Source: Arthrobacter sp. Leaf137
Lineage (GTDB): Bacteria; Actinomycetota; Actinomycetes; Actinomycetales; Micrococcaceae
Assembly: GCF_001423525.1 (NCBI RefSeq)
Contig: NZ_LMOI01000004.1
Span: forward strand, 1-64,000
DNA length: 64,000 nt
Direction: 5' to 3'
Shown: positions 31,727-41,672 of the stretch, one piece after another
Layout of the letters: each line of letters starts with the position of its first letter
Position numbering within the stretch: the first letter of the stretch is position 1
Translations under genes and position numbers: made by a program
Notes under the pieces: model-generated
The model's database searches: none
What the model was told of the DNA's origin: nothing
The model's input: the letters and a program-made list of their open reading frames with translations, nothing else

Positions 31727-34700
31727 CTAGGCGTCCAGGCAGGCGGGGCCCAGGAGGACTTTCAGGTCGCCGAACAGCGAGGGGCTCGGGTTGACCCGCA
31801 GGTGCACAGGGAGGCCCATGACCTCGGTGCGGGTGTCGCCCTGGAGGTGCAGCCGGACCTCGGAATTTCCCCGGTGGGTACGGAGCACATCGCCGAGTTC
31901 GGTCACTACAGCCTCGGTGGCCTTGTGCGTCTGCATGGTGATGACCAGGGGGCCGTTCAGGCCTTCGCTGAGGTCGGGGACGGACAGTTCCATGCAGTTC
32001 AGGGTGATGGCGCCGTCGTCGCGTTTCTGGAGGCGGCCCTTCACCACCACGATCAGGTCCTCGGCGAGCACTGAGGCGATGGGTCCGTAGACCTGGCCGA
32101 AGAACATGACCTCGATGGAACCGCCAAGGTCCTCCACCTCGGCGCGTGCGTAGGCGTTGCCGCTGGCTTTGGCGATCCTGCGGCTGAGCGAGGTGATCAT
32201 GCCTGCGATGGTGAGGATTGCACCGTCCTGCGGCCCGTCCTCACCCAGGATGGTGGTGATGCTCATTTCCGCGTGCTGGCTCAGGACGCCTTCCAGGCCC
32301 TGGAGCGGGTGGTCCGAGACATACAGCCCCAGCATGTCGCGCTCGAACGAAAGCTTGTCCTTCTTCTCCCACTCAGGCAAGTCCGGGATCTCGATGCTCA
32401 GCGACGCTTCGGACTCGGCCTCCTCGAAGCCCGCGAAGAGGTCGAACTGGCCAATCGCCTCGTTGCGCTTGAGCGTGATCACGGAGTCGATGGCTTCTTC
32501 GTGGATCATCGCCAGCGCGCGGCGGTGGTGGCCCAGGGAGTCGAAGGCGCCGGACTTGATCAGCGACTCGATGGTCCGCTTGTTGCAGACCACCGCCGGT
32601 ACCTTCATCAGGTAATCCTTGAAGGACGTGTAGGCGCCCTCGCTCTCACGGGCGGCAACCATGGCCTCCACCGCGTTGACGCCGACGTTGCGGATGGCGC
32701 CCATGCCGAAGCGGATGTCCGTGCCCACAGGGGTGAAGTTCAGGGCCGATTCATTGACGTCCGGGGGCAGGACGGTGATGCCCATGCGACGGCACTCGTT
32801 GAGGTAGATGGCCGATTTGTCCTTGTCGTCACCCACAGACGTCAGCAGCGCAGCCATGTATTCGGGCGCGTAGTGCGCCTTCAGGTAAGCGGTCCAGTAC
32901 GAAATAACGCCGTACGCGGCCGAGTGGGCCTTGTTGAACGCGTAGTCGGAGAACGGGAGCAGGATGTCCCAGAGGGTCTTTACGGCCGCCATGGAGTAGC
33001 CGTTGTCCTGCATGCCCTGGGAGAAGCCGGCGAACTGTTTGTCCAGTTCCGATTTCTTCTTCTTGCCCATGGCGCGGCGGAGGATGTCTGCCTGGCCCAG
33101 CGAGTAGCCGGCCAGCTTCTGCGCCACGGCCATGACCTGCTCCTGGTAAACGATCAGGCCGTAGGTGCCGCCGAGGATCTCCTTAAGGGGCTCCTCCAGT
33201 TCCGGGTGGATGGGGATGACTTCCTGGATGCCGTTCTTGCGGAGCGCATAGTCGGTGTGGGCGTTGGCACCCATGGGACCCGGCCGGTAGAGCGCAAGGA
33301 CAGCGGAAATGTCTTCGAAGTTGTCAGGCTTCATCAGCTTGAGCAGGGACCGCATGGGTCCCCCGTCGAGTTGGAAAACGCCCAGGGTGTCGCCGCGGGC
33401 CAGGAGCTCGTAGGACGGCGCGTCGTCGAGCTCCAGGTTTTCGAGGTCCAGGTCGATGCCGCGGTTCATCTTGATGTTCTCGAGGGCGTCGGAAATGATC
33501 GTCAGGTTCCGCAGGCCCAGGAAGTCCATCTTGATCAGGCCCAGGCCCTCGGACGTGGGGTAATCGAACTGGGTGATCACCTGGCCGTCCTGGAAGCGGC
33601 GCATGATGGGGATCACGTCGATGATCGGGTCCGAGGACATGATGACGCCGGCGGCGTGCACACCCCACTGGCGTTTCAGGCCCTCGATGCCCAGGGCTGT
33701 CTCGAAGACCTTGGCGGCCTCCGGATCCGTGCTGACAAGCTGCCGGAAGTCCCCTGCTTCGCTGTACCGCTTGGCCTCCGGGTTCTGGATGTCGGCCAGC
33801 GGAATGTCCTTGGCCATGACGGCCGGGGGCAGGGCCTTGGTGAGCTGCTCCCCCATGCTGAACGGGTAGCCCAGCACGCGCGAGGAGTCCTTGAGCGCCT
33901 GCTTGGTTTTGATGGTGCCATAGGTCACGATCATGGCCACGCGCTCGTCGCCGTACTTGCGCGTCACGTAGTCGATGACCTCGGAGCGGCGCCGGTCATC
34001 GAAGTCGACGTCGAAGTCGGGCATGGAAACGCGGTCCGGGTTGAGGAAGCGTTCGAAGATCAGGCCGTGCCGCAGCGGGTCGAGGTCCGTAATTCGCATG
34101 GCGTACGCCACCATGGAACCGGCGCCGGAGCCACGGCCGGGGCCGACGCGGATGCCGTTGTTCTTGGCCCAGTTGATGAAGTCCGCCACCACAAGGAAGT
34201 AGCCGGGGAAGCCCATCGAAGTGATGACGCCCAGTTCGTAGTCCGCCTGCTTGCGGACCTCGTCCGGGATGCCCTTGGGGTACCGGTACTGCAGGCCCTG
34301 GTCCACTTCCTTGACCAGCCAGGAGGTTTCATCCTCGCCCGGAGGGCAGGGGAACCGCGGCATGAAGTTGGCGTTCGTGTTGAACGACACTTCGCACCGC
34401 TCGGCGATCAGGAGGGTGTTGTCGCAGGCCTCGGGGTGGTCGCGGAAGAGCTCGCGCATTTCCCGCGCAGACTTCAGGTAGTAGCCGCTGCCGGAGAACG
34501 CGAAACGGGAGCCGCCGTTGTCGTAGGTGGGCTCCAGCAGGGTCGAGCCGGACTGGATGGCCAGCAGCGCCTCGTGCGCCTTCGCATCGTGCTCATGGGT
34601 GTAGTGGAGGTCGTTGGTGGCCACCAGCGGCAGGTTCAGTTCCTTGGCCAGGCGCAGCAGGTCACCGGTGACGCGCCGCTCGATGTCCAGCCCATGGTCC

Positions 34701-35284
34701 ATCAGTTCGCAGAAGTAGTTCTCGGCACCGAAAATGTCCCGGAATTCCGCCGCGGCTTCCACGGCTTCGCGGTACTGGCCAAGGCGCAGCCGGGTCTGGA
34801 CCTCGCCGGAGGGGCAGCCGGTGGTGGCGATCAGGCCCTCGGAGTAGGTGTTGAGCAGTTCCCGGTCGAGCCGCGGCCACTTTCCGAAGACAGAATCCAG
34901 GGATGCGATGGAGGATGCGCGGAAAAGGTTCCGCATGCCCACGTTGTTGTAGCTCAGGAGCGTCATGTGGGTATACGAACCGCCACCGGAGACGTCGTCC
35001 TTGCGCTGCGATTCGTCGCCCCACCGCACGCGTTCCTTGTCAGTCCGCGCTGTTCCGGGGGTCACATAGGCTTCGACGCCGATGATGGGCTTGATGCCCT
35101 TGGCCTGGGCTTTCTGCCAGAAATCGAACGCACCGAACAGGTAGCCGTGGTCCGTGGTAGCCAGCGCCGGCATGCCCAGCCGTTCGGTTTCGTCGAACAG
35201 CTCCCCCAGCCGGGCGGCTCCATCCAGCATGGAGTATTCGGTGTGGGTGTGCAGGTGGACAAACGAATCATTGCTGGAAGTCAC
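31727..35284 (-). CDS. dnaE: DNA polymerase III alpha subunit
   Basis: Replicative polymerase. 1185 residues from GTG 35284: an N-terminal PHP domain (HLHTHTEYSMLDGAARL), polymerase core with GRGSGAGSMVAYAM and the catalytic acidic cluster PDFDVDFDDRRR near 420-430, FNKAHSAAYGVISYWTAYLKAHY, a helix-hairpin-helix region, and a C-terminal OB fold (GMITSLSRRIAKASGNAYARAEVEDL) near 1010. The size and order match DnaE1 of actinobacteria. Large plus-strand frames over it are shadows. Confidence 0.97.
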   Translation of the reverse strand: MTSSNDSFVHLHTHTEYSMLDGAARLGELFDETERLGMPALATTDHGYLFGAFDFWQKAQAKGIKPIIGVEAYVTPGTARTDKERVRWGDESQRKDDVSGGGSYTHMTLLSYNNVGMRNLFRASSIASLDSVFGKWPRLDRELLNTYSEGLIATTGCPSGEVQTRLRLGQYREAVEAAAEFRDIFGAENYFCELMDHGLDIERRVTGDLLRLAKELNLPLVATNDLHYTHEHDAKAHEALLAIQSGSTLLEPTYDNGGSRFAFSGSGYYLKSAREMRELFRDHPEACDNTLLIAERCEVSFNTNANFMPRFPCPPGEDETSWLVKEVDQGLQYRYPKGIPDEVRKQADYELGVITSMGFPGYFLVVADFINWAKNNGIRVGPGRGSGAGSMVAYAMRITDLDPLRHGLIFERFLNPDRVSMPDFDVDFDDRRRSEVIDYVTRKYGDERVAMIVTYGTIKTKQALKDSSRVLGYPFSMGEQLTKALPPAVMAKDIPLADIQNPEAKRYSEAGDFRQLVSTDPEAAKVFETALGIEGLKRQWGVHAAGVIMSSDPIIDVIPIMRRFQDGQVITQFDYPTSEGLGLIKMDFLGLRNLTIISDALENIKMNRGIDLDLENLELDDAPSYELLARGDTLGVFQLDGGPMRSLLKLMKPDNFEDISAVLALYRPGPMGANAHTDYALRKNGIQEVIPIHPELEEPLKEILGGTYGLIVYQEQVMAVAQKLAGYSLGQADILRRAMGKKKKSELDKQFAGFSQGMQDNGYSMAAVKTLWDILLPFSDYAFNKAHSAAYGVISYWTAYLKAHYAPEYMAALLTSVGDDKDKSAIYLNECRRMGITVLPPDVNESALNFTPVGTDIRFGMGAIRNVGVNAVEAMVAARESEGAYTSFKDYLMKVPAVVCNKRTIESLIKSGAFDSLGHHRRALAMIHEEAIDSVITLKRNEAIGQFDLFAGFEEAESEASLSIEIPDLPEWEKKDKLSFERDMLGLYVSDHPLQGLEGVLSQHAEMSITTILGEDGPQDGAILTIAGMITSLSRRIAKASGNAYARAEVEDLGGSIEVMFFGQVYGPIASVLAEDLIVVVKGRLQKRDDGAITLNCMELSVPDLSEGLNGPLVITMQTHKATEAVVTELGDVLRTHRGNSEVRLHLQGDTRTEVMGLPVHLRVNPSPSLFGDLKVLLGPACLDA

Positions 35285-35334
35285 CGCACTATTCTATGCG
35301 CTGGCTGGTTACGGCACTGCCAGGACGATGCCGC

Positions 35335-36261
35335 TCAGGCCTGTCCCGAGGCGAGCACGTCGAGGGCGAAGGCCAGGTCCTGGGGATAGTCGCTGGCCAC
35401 GCGCACCCGCTCACCCGTCACCGGGTGGTCGAAGCCGAGTTCCCGCGCATGGAGCCACTGCCGCGTGAGTCCAAGGGTTGCGGCCAGACGCGGATCGGCG
35501 CCGTACGTGAGGTCGCCCGCGCAGGGATGGCGGAGTGCGGAGAAATGGACGCGGATCTGGTGCGTGCGGCCGGTCTCGAGGTGCACTTCCACGAGGGACG
35601 CCTTGCCAAAGGCTTCCAATACCTCATAGTGCGTCACGGATGGCCGGCCCTCTTCCGTCACGGCAAACCGCCAGTCGTGCCCCGGGTGGCGGCCGATGGG
35701 GGCATCGATGGTTCCGGTCAGGGGATCCGGCAGGCCCTGGACCACGGCGTGGTACACCTTGTCCACCGTGCGTTCCTTGAACGCCCGCTTGAGGGCTGTG
35801 TAGGCCCTCTCGGACTTGGCCACCACCATCAAGCCGGACGTCCCGACGTCGAGCCGGTGGACAATCCCGGCCCGTTCCGGCGAACCGGACGTGGAGATGC
35901 GGTAGCCGGCACCGGCCAGCCCACCCACCACGGTGGGCCCAACCCAGCCGGGAGAAGGGTGCGCGGCGACCCCCACCGGTTTATCGACGACGACGAAATC
36001 GTCGTCGTCCAGCAGGATCTTCAGGCCTTCCACAATTTCCTCCACGACTTCCAGCGGATCGCGCCGCTCCGGAATGGTGACCTCCAGCATGTCGCCGGCC
36101 GCCAGTTTCGCTGACTTGCCAAGGGCTTTACCCCGGCTGAGTACGTGCCCTTCCGCGATCAGGGCGGCGGCGGCTGAGCGCGAGATTCCCATAATGGCTG
36201 CAAGGCCTGCATCCGCGCGGGTGCCACCATACTCTTCCGTGACGATAATTTGCTCAGGCAT
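35335..36261 (-). CDS. rluD: RluD-type 23S rRNA pseudouridine synthase
   Basis: 308 residues from ATG 36261 ([10 protein letters not shown]). An N-terminal S4 RNA-binding domain (about 10-75) is followed by the catalytic domain with [15 protein letters not shown], whose Asp attacks the uridine ring, and [15 protein letters not shown]. The start overlaps the lspA stop by 8 bp, the usual lspA-rluD coupling. Members of this family modify positions 1911, 1915 and 1917; the exact site is inferred. Confidence 0.92.
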   Translation of the reverse strand: MPEQIIVTEEYGGTRADAGLAAIMGISRSAAAALIAEGHVLSRGKALGKSAKLAAGDMLEVTIPERRDPLEVVEEIVEGLKILLDDDDFVVVDKPVGVAAHPSPGWVGPTVVGGLAGAGYRISTSGSPERAGIVHRLDVGTSGLMVVAKSERAYTALKRAFKERTVDKVYHAVVQGLPDPLTGTIDAPIGRHPGHDWRFAVTEEGRPSVTHYEVLEAFGKASLVEVHLETGRTHQIRVHFSALRHPCAGDLTYGADPRLAATLGLTRQWLHARELGFDHPVTGERVRVASDYPQDLAFALDVLASGQA

Positions 36262-36826
36262 CAGCGTCCGTGCCCTTCCGTTCGGCATGCACCCGGGTTC
36301 CGTCCAGGGAAATGCCGCGGAGAGTCAGGATGCAGATGATGGCCACAGCGGAGACCACCGCGGAATCGGCGATGTTGAAGATGGCGAAGTTGGGCAGCTG
36401 GATGAAGTCCACCACATGGCCCATGCCGAACGAGGGTTCCCGGAAGAGCCGGTCCGTCAGGTTGCCGAGCGCCCCGCCCAGCAGCAGGCCCAGCGCAAGG
36501 GCCCACCAGACAGAACCCAGCTTCCGGACCTGGAAGAGGATGGCGACAGCGACGGCGGCCATGATGATGGAGAACACCCACGTGACGTTCTCGCCGATGG
36601 AGAAGGCTGCACCGGAGTTCCGGATGAAGTACCAGTGCAGGAGGGGCGGCAGAACCGGGATGCGTTCACCCTCCACCATGGCGGATGTCACCCACACCTT
36701 GGTCAGCTGGTCGAAGACGTAGGCAAATACTGCGAATCCGGCGAAGAAGGACAGCAGCACCCCGCGTCGTGGGCGGGGTGACGGCGGGACAGGGCGTGCA
36801 GCGCCGGCGGCAAGTTCGTCAGTCAT
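36254..36826 (-). CDS. lspA: Lipoprotein signal peptidase II
   Basis: Aspartic protease of the membrane that cleaves prolipoproteins after lipidation. 190 residues with four membrane spans. The conserved segments [18 protein letters not shown] and [18 protein letters not shown] (two catalytic Asp) are present. The N-terminal 20 residues are Pro/Arg-rich and cytosolic. Coupled to rluD downstream. Confidence 0.95.
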   Translation of the reverse strand: MTDELAAGAARPVPPSPRPRRGVLLSFFAGFAVFAYVFDQLTKVWVTSAMVEGERIPVLPPLLHWYFIRNSGAAFSIGENVTWVFSIIMAAVAVAILFQVRKLGSVWWALALGLLLGGALGNLTDRLFREPSFGMGHVVDFIQLPNFAIFNIADSAVVSAVAIICILTLRGISLDGTRVHAERKGTDADA

Positions 36827-36859
36827 GGTGCTTTCATTCGTAAAACCGGGTCAATGCCA

Positions 36860-36896
36860 AAAGCCGGTGGCCGAGGAATCCTCAGCCACCGGCTTT
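36860..36896 (-). terminator. Terminator after divIVA
   Basis: A 12-bp stem AAAGCCGGTGGC / GCCACCGGCTTT followed on the minus strand by TTTTGG. It ends divIVA and precedes lspA. Confidence 0.8.
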
Positions 36897-36916
36897 CAGA
36901 ATACGTGCTGTACGTG

Positions 36917-37603
36917 CTAGTTGGCTTCGCTGACTTCCGGCGTCGCCACGGAGCCACGGGCATCCAGATCGCGCAGCTGGCCTTCGATGTAGGCCTTCAG
37001 GCGTGAACGGTAGTCGCGCTCGAAGCCGCGGAGCTGCTCCACCTTGCGTTCCAGGACGGAGCGCTGCTGCTCGAGCGCACCGAGGATCTTGCGGGACTTT
37101 TCCTGGGCGTCGTTGACGAGGCTGCTGGCTTCGATCTGCGCCTCGGCGATGATCTTGTCCTTCTGCGACTGGCCGTCGGCGACGTGGCGGTCGTGCATCT
37201 GCTGCGCCATGGCCAGCAGGCCGGCAGCAGATTCAGCGGAGGGGGTGGACGTGGAAGCCGCTGCGGCTGCAGGGGCTGCTGCGACGGGAGCGGCCGGCTG
37301 GACGTCCTTCTTCTTCGCTTCGGCAGCCTTGGCCTCAGCCTCGGCCTTTTCGCGGGCTTCGTCCTTGTCAGCCTTGACGGGCGCGGGAACCTTCTCCACT
37401 ACAGGGGCGGCAGCGGCGGTTGCCGGAACGCTGGAACCAGCCTCGGCGAGCTTCTTGCGGAGCTCGTCGTTCTCCTGGTTCAGGCGGCGAAGTTCAACGA
37501 CGATCTCGTCCAGGAAGTCATCAACTTCATCCTGGTCGTAGCCCTCGCGGAACTTGGTCGGCTGAAAGCGCTTGTTGACAACGTCTTCTGGCGTCAAAGC
37601 CAT
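36917..37603 (-). CDS. divIVA: DivIVA/Wag31 polar growth protein
   Basis: 228 residues. The N-terminal DivIVA lipid-binding and coiled-coil motif (MALTPEDVVNKRFQPTKFRE, then DEVDDFLDEIVVELRRLNQEN) is followed by an Ala/Lys/Pro-rich linker (about 65-125) and a long C-terminal coiled coil (130-215). It marks negatively curved membrane at poles and directs tip growth or division. It is last in the ftsZ-sepF-yggT-divIVA order conserved in Gram-positives. Confidence 0.93.
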   Translation of the reverse strand: MALTPEDVVNKRFQPTKFREGYDQDEVDDFLDEIVVELRRLNQENDELRKKLAEAGSSVPATAAAAPVVEKVPAPVKADKDEAREKAEAEAKAAEAKKKDVQPAAPVAAAPAAAAASTSTPSAESAAGLLAMAQQMHDRHVADGQSQKDKIIAEAQIEASSLVNDAQEKSRKILGALEQQRSVLERKVEQLRGFERDYRSRLKAYIEGQLRDLDARGSVATPEVSEAN

Positions 37604-37779
37604 CTGGTCACCTCACTGGTCTGGTTAGTCAGTAGGCCTTCCGGCCGTCAAAACTACGGTACCTAAATTTGGTCTGCTATCTCTAATTCAACACTGCAGT
37701 GTCAAACTCGAGTTTCCCTGCTTTACACTATCCGGTCCCGGTGGCACCGTCTTGCGTTGCATGGGTGTAAATCTCTGAA

Positions 37780-38067
37780 TCAGGCGAAGCTCCTGGTGAT
37801 TCCCATCGCAATGCTGACAGCGATGAAGAGGATCAGGAAGCCAAGGTCCAGCGAGATGCCGCCCAGTCGCAGCGGCGGAATCAGCCGGCGCAGCACTTTG
37901 AGGGGCGGGTCCGTGATGGAGTAGACAGCGTGCGCCACCACCAGGGCAACGCCGCGCGGCCGCCATTCCCGGGCGAACATCTGCACCCAGTCGAATACCA
38001 GGCGGATGATCAGGGCAACAAAAAACAGCAGGAGCGCGAGATAGACAAGTCCGAAAACAATTCCCAT
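37780..38067 (-). CDS. YggT family membrane protein
   Basis: 95 residues with two membrane spans (about 4-26 and 70-92) and the conserved loop RPRGVALVVAHAVYSITDPPLKVLRRLIPP. It sits between sepF and divIVA as in most Gram-positive dcw regions. The function is unclear; it may aid cell division or envelope integrity. Confidence 0.9.
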   Translation of the reverse strand: MGIVFGLVYLALLLFFVALIIRLVFDWVQMFAREWRPRGVALVVAHAVYSITDPPLKVLRRLIPPLRLGGISLDLGFLILFIAVSIAMGITRSFA

Positions 38068-38139
38068 GCCTTAACTCATATCTCCATGTTCAAAAAGCCG
38101 ATGCCGCGGTGGCGCCGATGTGTTGTGTCTATTTCAGCA

Positions 38140-38173
38140 CAGATGCCAGACAGGTGTCCCTGCCTGGCATCTG
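38140..38173 (-). terminator. Hairpin after sepF
   Basis: A 15-bp stem with one mismatch (38140-38154 with 38159-38173), 16 bp after the sepF stop. It lacks a T run. Confidence 0.5.
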
Positions 38174-38188
38174 TTCAACGTCTGCGGG

Positions 38189-38719
38189 TCAGCTCTGGTT
38201 GAAGAAGCTGGCCTGGGTGTCGCTGGCCTTCTTGTCGTCGCCGATGACCTCAACGTAGGACGGCGACAGGAGGAACACCTTGTTGGTCACCCGCTCGATG
38301 CTGCCGCGCAGGCCGAACACCAGCCCGGCGGAGAAGTCCACCAACCGCTTGGCATCCGACTCACCCATGTCGGTAACGTTCATGATCACAGGAATGCCGT
38401 CCCGGAAGCTCTCACCGATGAGTTTGGCATCGTTGTAGGAGCGGGGATGGATAGTGGTGATCTGGCGGAGGCCTGAGGTCTCTTCGCGGCTGGAGGCCGC
38501 ACGCTTGATGGGGGTCACAGGGGCCCGGTATTCCTCTTCGGGGGTGTAGGACGTTTCACGGCTGACCTCGCGGACGGGTGCAGGTGCACGGCGTTCCTCG
38601 CGGTCTGCTTCCATCGTTTCGTCCTCATCCTTACGTGTGTTCAGTTCCTCGGACTCGTAATGCTCATCGCCGTCGGCGAGCCCAAGATAGATCATTGTCT
38701 TGCGCAGAGCGCCGGCCAT
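38189..38719 (-). CDS. sepF: SepF cell division protein
   Basis: 176 residues. An N-terminal amphipathic membrane helix ([16 protein letters not shown]), a charged linker (about 20-85) and the C-terminal SepF domain ([47 protein letters not shown]). It anchors FtsZ to the membrane and is the main early FtsZ anchor in actinobacteria, which lack FtsA. Confidence 0.95.
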   Translation of the reverse strand: MAGALRKTMIYLGLADGDEHYESEELNTRKDEDETMEADREERRAPAPVREVSRETSYTPEEEYRAPVTPIKRAASSREETSGLRQITTIHPRSYNDAKLIGESFRDGIPVIMNVTDMGESDAKRLVDFSAGLVFGLRGSIERVTNKVFLLSPSYVEVIGDDKKASDTQASFFNQS

Positions 38720-38810
38720 GGTCGACTCCTAATCGTGTCCCGTAAGCGGGCCGCCCAATGACTTGAACAGCACTGGAGTCCCCCGCCCATCACTTCCAAC
38801 AGTCCCGACG

Positions 38811-39548
38811 CTACCCCACGGCCGGACGCGATCCGAGAATATCGGAGCCGATCCGCAGGTGTGTCGCCCCAAATTTGATCGCAGCTTCAAGGTCCTGGCT
38901 CATGCCGGCCGAAATGCCGGATGCCGCCGGGTGGGCCTGCACCAGCAGTTCCGAGACCCGGCGGAGGTTTTCGAAGGCCGGTTCGGGTGCGGCACCGAGC
39001 GGAGCCACCGCCATGACACCTGCCAGGCGCAACCCCTCCGCGGCGGCGATCCGATCGGCCAGCGCCGGAACGTCAGCGGGCAACGCGCCGCCCCGGTGCG
39101 CTCCGGCGTCGTCTTCGAGACTGACCTGGATGAAGCAGTCCAATGGCGCCCGCCCTGTGGCGTCTTGTTCGTTGAGCACCGCTTTGGCCAGCGCATCAAC
39201 GAGCTGGGGCCGGTCCACCGAGTGCACGGCAGCTGCATAGCGCACCACCGACTTGGCCTTTTTGGTCTGCAGCTGGCCGACGAAGTGCCACGCCAGGCCA
39301 GCCTCAGCCAGCTCGGCCGCCTTGGCCGCGGCCTCCTGGTCCCTGTTCTCGCCGACGTCCGTGACGCCCAGGGCTGCCAGCCGGCGGATGTCATCCGCCG
39401 GATGGAATTTGGTGATCACGATCAGCCTGGGCGGTTGGCCTTCGCGCCCGGCCGACCCGACTGCCCTGGCGATGCGCTCCCGTACCGCGTCCAGACGCCC
39501 GGCGAGTTCACGGAAGCGGGGATCACCAGCTGTTGCGGCGTCATTCAT
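38811..39548 (-). CDS. YggS-type PLP homeostasis protein
   Basis: 245 residues from ATG 39548. An alanine racemase-like TIM barrel with the PLP lysine in LIVITKFHPADDIRRL, then GVTDVGENRDQEAAAKAAEL, WHFVGQLQTKKAK and the end SAGMSQDLEAAIKFGATHLRIGS. It buffers pyridoxal phosphate in the cytosol. Its start overlaps the pgeF stop by 8 bp, so the two are coupled. Confidence 0.93.
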   Translation of the reverse strand: MNDAATAGDPRFRELAGRLDAVRERIARAVGSAGREGQPPRLIVITKFHPADDIRRLAALGVTDVGENRDQEAAAKAAELAEAGLAWHFVGQLQTKKAKSVVRYAAAVHSVDRPQLVDALAKAVLNEQDATGRAPLDCFIQVSLEDDAGAHRGGALPADVPALADRIAAAEGLRLAGVMAVAPLGAAPEPAFENLRRVSELLVQAHPAASGISAGMSQDLEAAIKFGATHLRIGSDILGSRPAVG

Positions 39549-40230
39549 GGCACCACACCAGCCCTGCAAATCGGCCGGTGTGGCGGTCCCGGCGGTAGGA
39601 GTACAGGGACGGCGTCTCAAGGGTGCAAGGCCCGCTGTATTCGACAGTCACTCCGGCGTGTTCCAACTGGCTCCGCGCGCCGGCCGGCAGGTCGAGGCCG
39701 GGAGTGCCCCAGGAGGTTGTGCTCCGGGTGGCAGGCACTGCGGCAACTACTTCCTCCTGCATGGCACCAGGAACCTCGTAGCAGCGCCCACAAATAGATG
39801 GCCCAAGCCAGGCCCGGATGCCGGTGGCCCCTAATGAAGCCATGCGCTCCAGGGCCGTGGGGATGACTCCGCCGGCAAGGCCGGGACGGCCGGCGTGGAC
39901 TACCGCCAGGACGGGTCCGTCGGCCGACGCACCAACGAGGACCACGGGGATGCAGTCCGCCACCATCACGGCCAGCGGAGTGCCGCGTGACACCATCGCA
40001 TCCGCCTCGGGAGCGGGACTGACAGCATCCATCAGGGCCACGTCAGTTCCGTGGACCTGGTTCATGAACCGGAGGCGGCCGGCACTGACGCCGAGCTCCT
40101 GTTCGAGCCGTGCCCGGCGTTGCCGAACCGATTCGGGATCGTCTCCGACGTGGAGTGCCAGGTTACCGGTGTCGCTGTTCGTGAAAGCGGCCGACACCCC
40201 CGGAAGGATGCCGGCCCGCCAGTGGAACAA
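39541..40230 (-). CDS. pgeF: Laccase-domain protein PgeF/YfiH
   Basis: 229 residues from TTG 40230, 8 bp after the ftsZ stop. Metal-site motifs of the family: MNQVHGTDVALMD, MVADCIPVVLVG (Cys) and LAVVHAGRPGLAGGV (His). In other bacteria it removes wrongly built muropeptide precursors or acts on purine nucleosides. Its place directly after ftsZ supports the wall-quality role. Confidence 0.9.
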   Translation of the reverse strand: MFHWRAGILPGVSAAFTNSDTGNLALHVGDDPESVRQRRARLEQELGVSAGRLRFMNQVHGTDVALMDAVSPAPEADAMVSRGTPLAVMVADCIPVVLVGASADGPVLAVVHAGRPGLAGGVIPTALERMASLGATGIRAWLGPSICGRCYEVPGAMQEEVVAAVPATRSTTSWGTPGLDLPAGARSQLEHAGVTVEYSGPCTLETPSLYSYRRDRHTGRFAGLVWCHE

Positions 40231-40238
40231 GCCGCTGC

Positions 40239-41486
40239 CTACTTCAGGAAGTCGGGGACATCCAGGTCGTCCTGGTGGTTGCCAGTAAGGTCCGGCTCCA
40301 CGACGGACGGCAGGTCCACGTCGAAACCTGAGTCTGCGGGTACCGCCGTGGGGCGCTGTTGGCCCCAGTTGCTCAGGCCGGCCGCGCCGACGCCTGCGTG
40401 GACCGGCTGGACGTTCGACTGGTGGCTGCCGCCCTGGTGGTTACCGGCGGACGGCGCCTGCGACGGGGCAGGTGCTGCCGGGCGCTGCGGCGCAGCCTGT
40501 GCCTGCGGCTGGGACTGGTCCATGGACGGCGAGGTGGCCTTGACGTCGTCGAAACCTGCTGCGATGACGGTGACCCTCGCTTCGTCGCCGAGGGCGTCGT
40601 CGATGACGGCACCGAAGATGATGTTCGCTTCGGGGTGGGCAACTTCCTGAACCAGGCGTGCGGCTTCGTTGATCTCGAAGAGGCCGAGGTCCGAGCCGCC
40701 CTGGATGGACAGCAGCACACCGTGGGCGCCGTCAATGGAGGCCTCCAGCAGCGGCGAGGCGATGGCAAGCTCCGCGGCCTTGACGGCGCGGTCTTCGCCC
40801 CGTGCGGAGCCGATGCCCATGAGCGCGGAGCCGGCACCCTGCATGACCGACTTGACGTCGGCGAAGTCGAGGTTGATCAGGCCCGGGGTGGTGATGAGGT
40901 CGGTGATGCCCTGGACGCCGGAGAGCAGCACCTGGTCGGCTGAGCGGAAGGCGTCGAGGACCGAGACGTTGCGGTCGCTGATGGAGAGCAGGCGATCGTT
41001 GGGGATCACGATCAGGGTGTCCACTTCGTCGCGCAGCGCGTCGATGCCGGATTCGGCCGAGCCCGCGCGGCGGCGGCCTTCGAAGGTGAAGGGACGGGTA
41101 ACGACACCGATGGTCAGGGCGCCAAGGGAACGTGCAATGCGGGCGACGACGGGCGCGCCGCCGGTGCCGGTTCCGCCGCCTTCGCCGGCGGTCACAAAGA
41201 CCATGTCGGCTCCGCGCAGCACTTCCTCGATTTCGTCGGCGTGGTCCTCGGCAGCCTGCTTGCCCACCTCCGGGTTGGCGCCGGCTCCGAGGCCGCGGGT
41301 CAGTTCCCGGCCTACATCGAGCTTGACGTCGGCGTCGCTCATCAGCAGTGCCTGGGCGTCGGTGTTGATGGCGATGAATTCAACACCTCGGAGGCCGACC
41401 TCGATCATGCGGTTGACTGCGTTCACGCCACCGCCGCCGATGCCGACGACTTTGATGACGGCCAAGTAATTCTGCGGAGCTGCCAC
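40239..41486 (-). CDS. ftsZ: Cell division GTPase FtsZ
   Basis: Forms the division ring. 415 residues from GTG 41486. The N-terminal GTPase domain has [30 protein letters not shown] and the tubulin signature [10 protein letters not shown] near 104-113. The C-terminal GTPase-activating domain has the T7-loop residues in FADVKSVM. A Pro/Gln/Ala-rich linker (about 320-400) leads to the C-terminal partner-binding peptide [10 protein letters not shown]. The upstream gap contains an AT-rich inverted repeat that may control it. Confidence 0.98.
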   Translation of the reverse strand: MAAPQNYLAVIKVVGIGGGGVNAVNRMIEVGLRGVEFIAINTDAQALLMSDADVKLDVGRELTRGLGAGANPEVGKQAAEDHADEIEEVLRGADMVFVTAGEGGGTGTGGAPVVARIARSLGALTIGVVTRPFTFEGRRRAGSAESGIDALRDEVDTLIVIPNDRLLSISDRNVSVLDAFRSADQVLLSGVQGITDLITTPGLINLDFADVKSVMQGAGSALMGIGSARGEDRAVKAAELAIASPLLEASIDGAHGVLLSIQGGSDLGLFEINEAARLVQEVAHPEANIIFGAVIDDALGDEARVTVIAAGFDDVKATSPSMDQSQPQAQAAPQRPAAPAPSQAPSAGNHQGGSHQSNVQPVHAGVGAAGLSNWGQQRPTAVPADSGFDVDLPSVVEPDLTGNHQDDLDVPDFLK

Positions 41487-41544
41487 GTTACGTGTCCCTT
41501 GTTCGTGTCTTATTGCGAAAAACTGATGGTGAGCTTGAAGCCTG

Positions 41545-41577
41545 TAACCTTAACCTTCGAGTTGAAGGTTATAGTTA
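41545..41577. promoter_or_regulatory. Inverted repeat upstream of ftsZ
   Basis: TAACCTTAACCTTC (41545-41558) and GAAGGTTATAGTTA (41564-41577) form a 14-bp arm pair with 12 matches and a 5-nt loop, 59-91 bp before the ftsZ start. It is AT-rich and unlike its surroundings. It could be an operator or an mRNA hairpin. Two GTGTC/GACAC motifs lie at 41492-41496 and 41505-41509. Confidence 0.5.
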
Positions 41578-41672
41578 TGTCAAGTAACTCATGTCTGTGA
41601 CGGTATTTCCTCTGGTTCCCACATTCAATAACCGGGTCCGCGTGTCGGATTAATACCGGAAAAGAAAGCGGC

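Noticed and set aside
32273..35389. 1038-codon plus-strand frame over dnaE
   Set aside because: It is antisense to a clear DnaE with all motifs. Long opposite-strand frames are common in high-GC genes, and its composition (Val/Gly/Arg/His-rich) is typical of such shadows.
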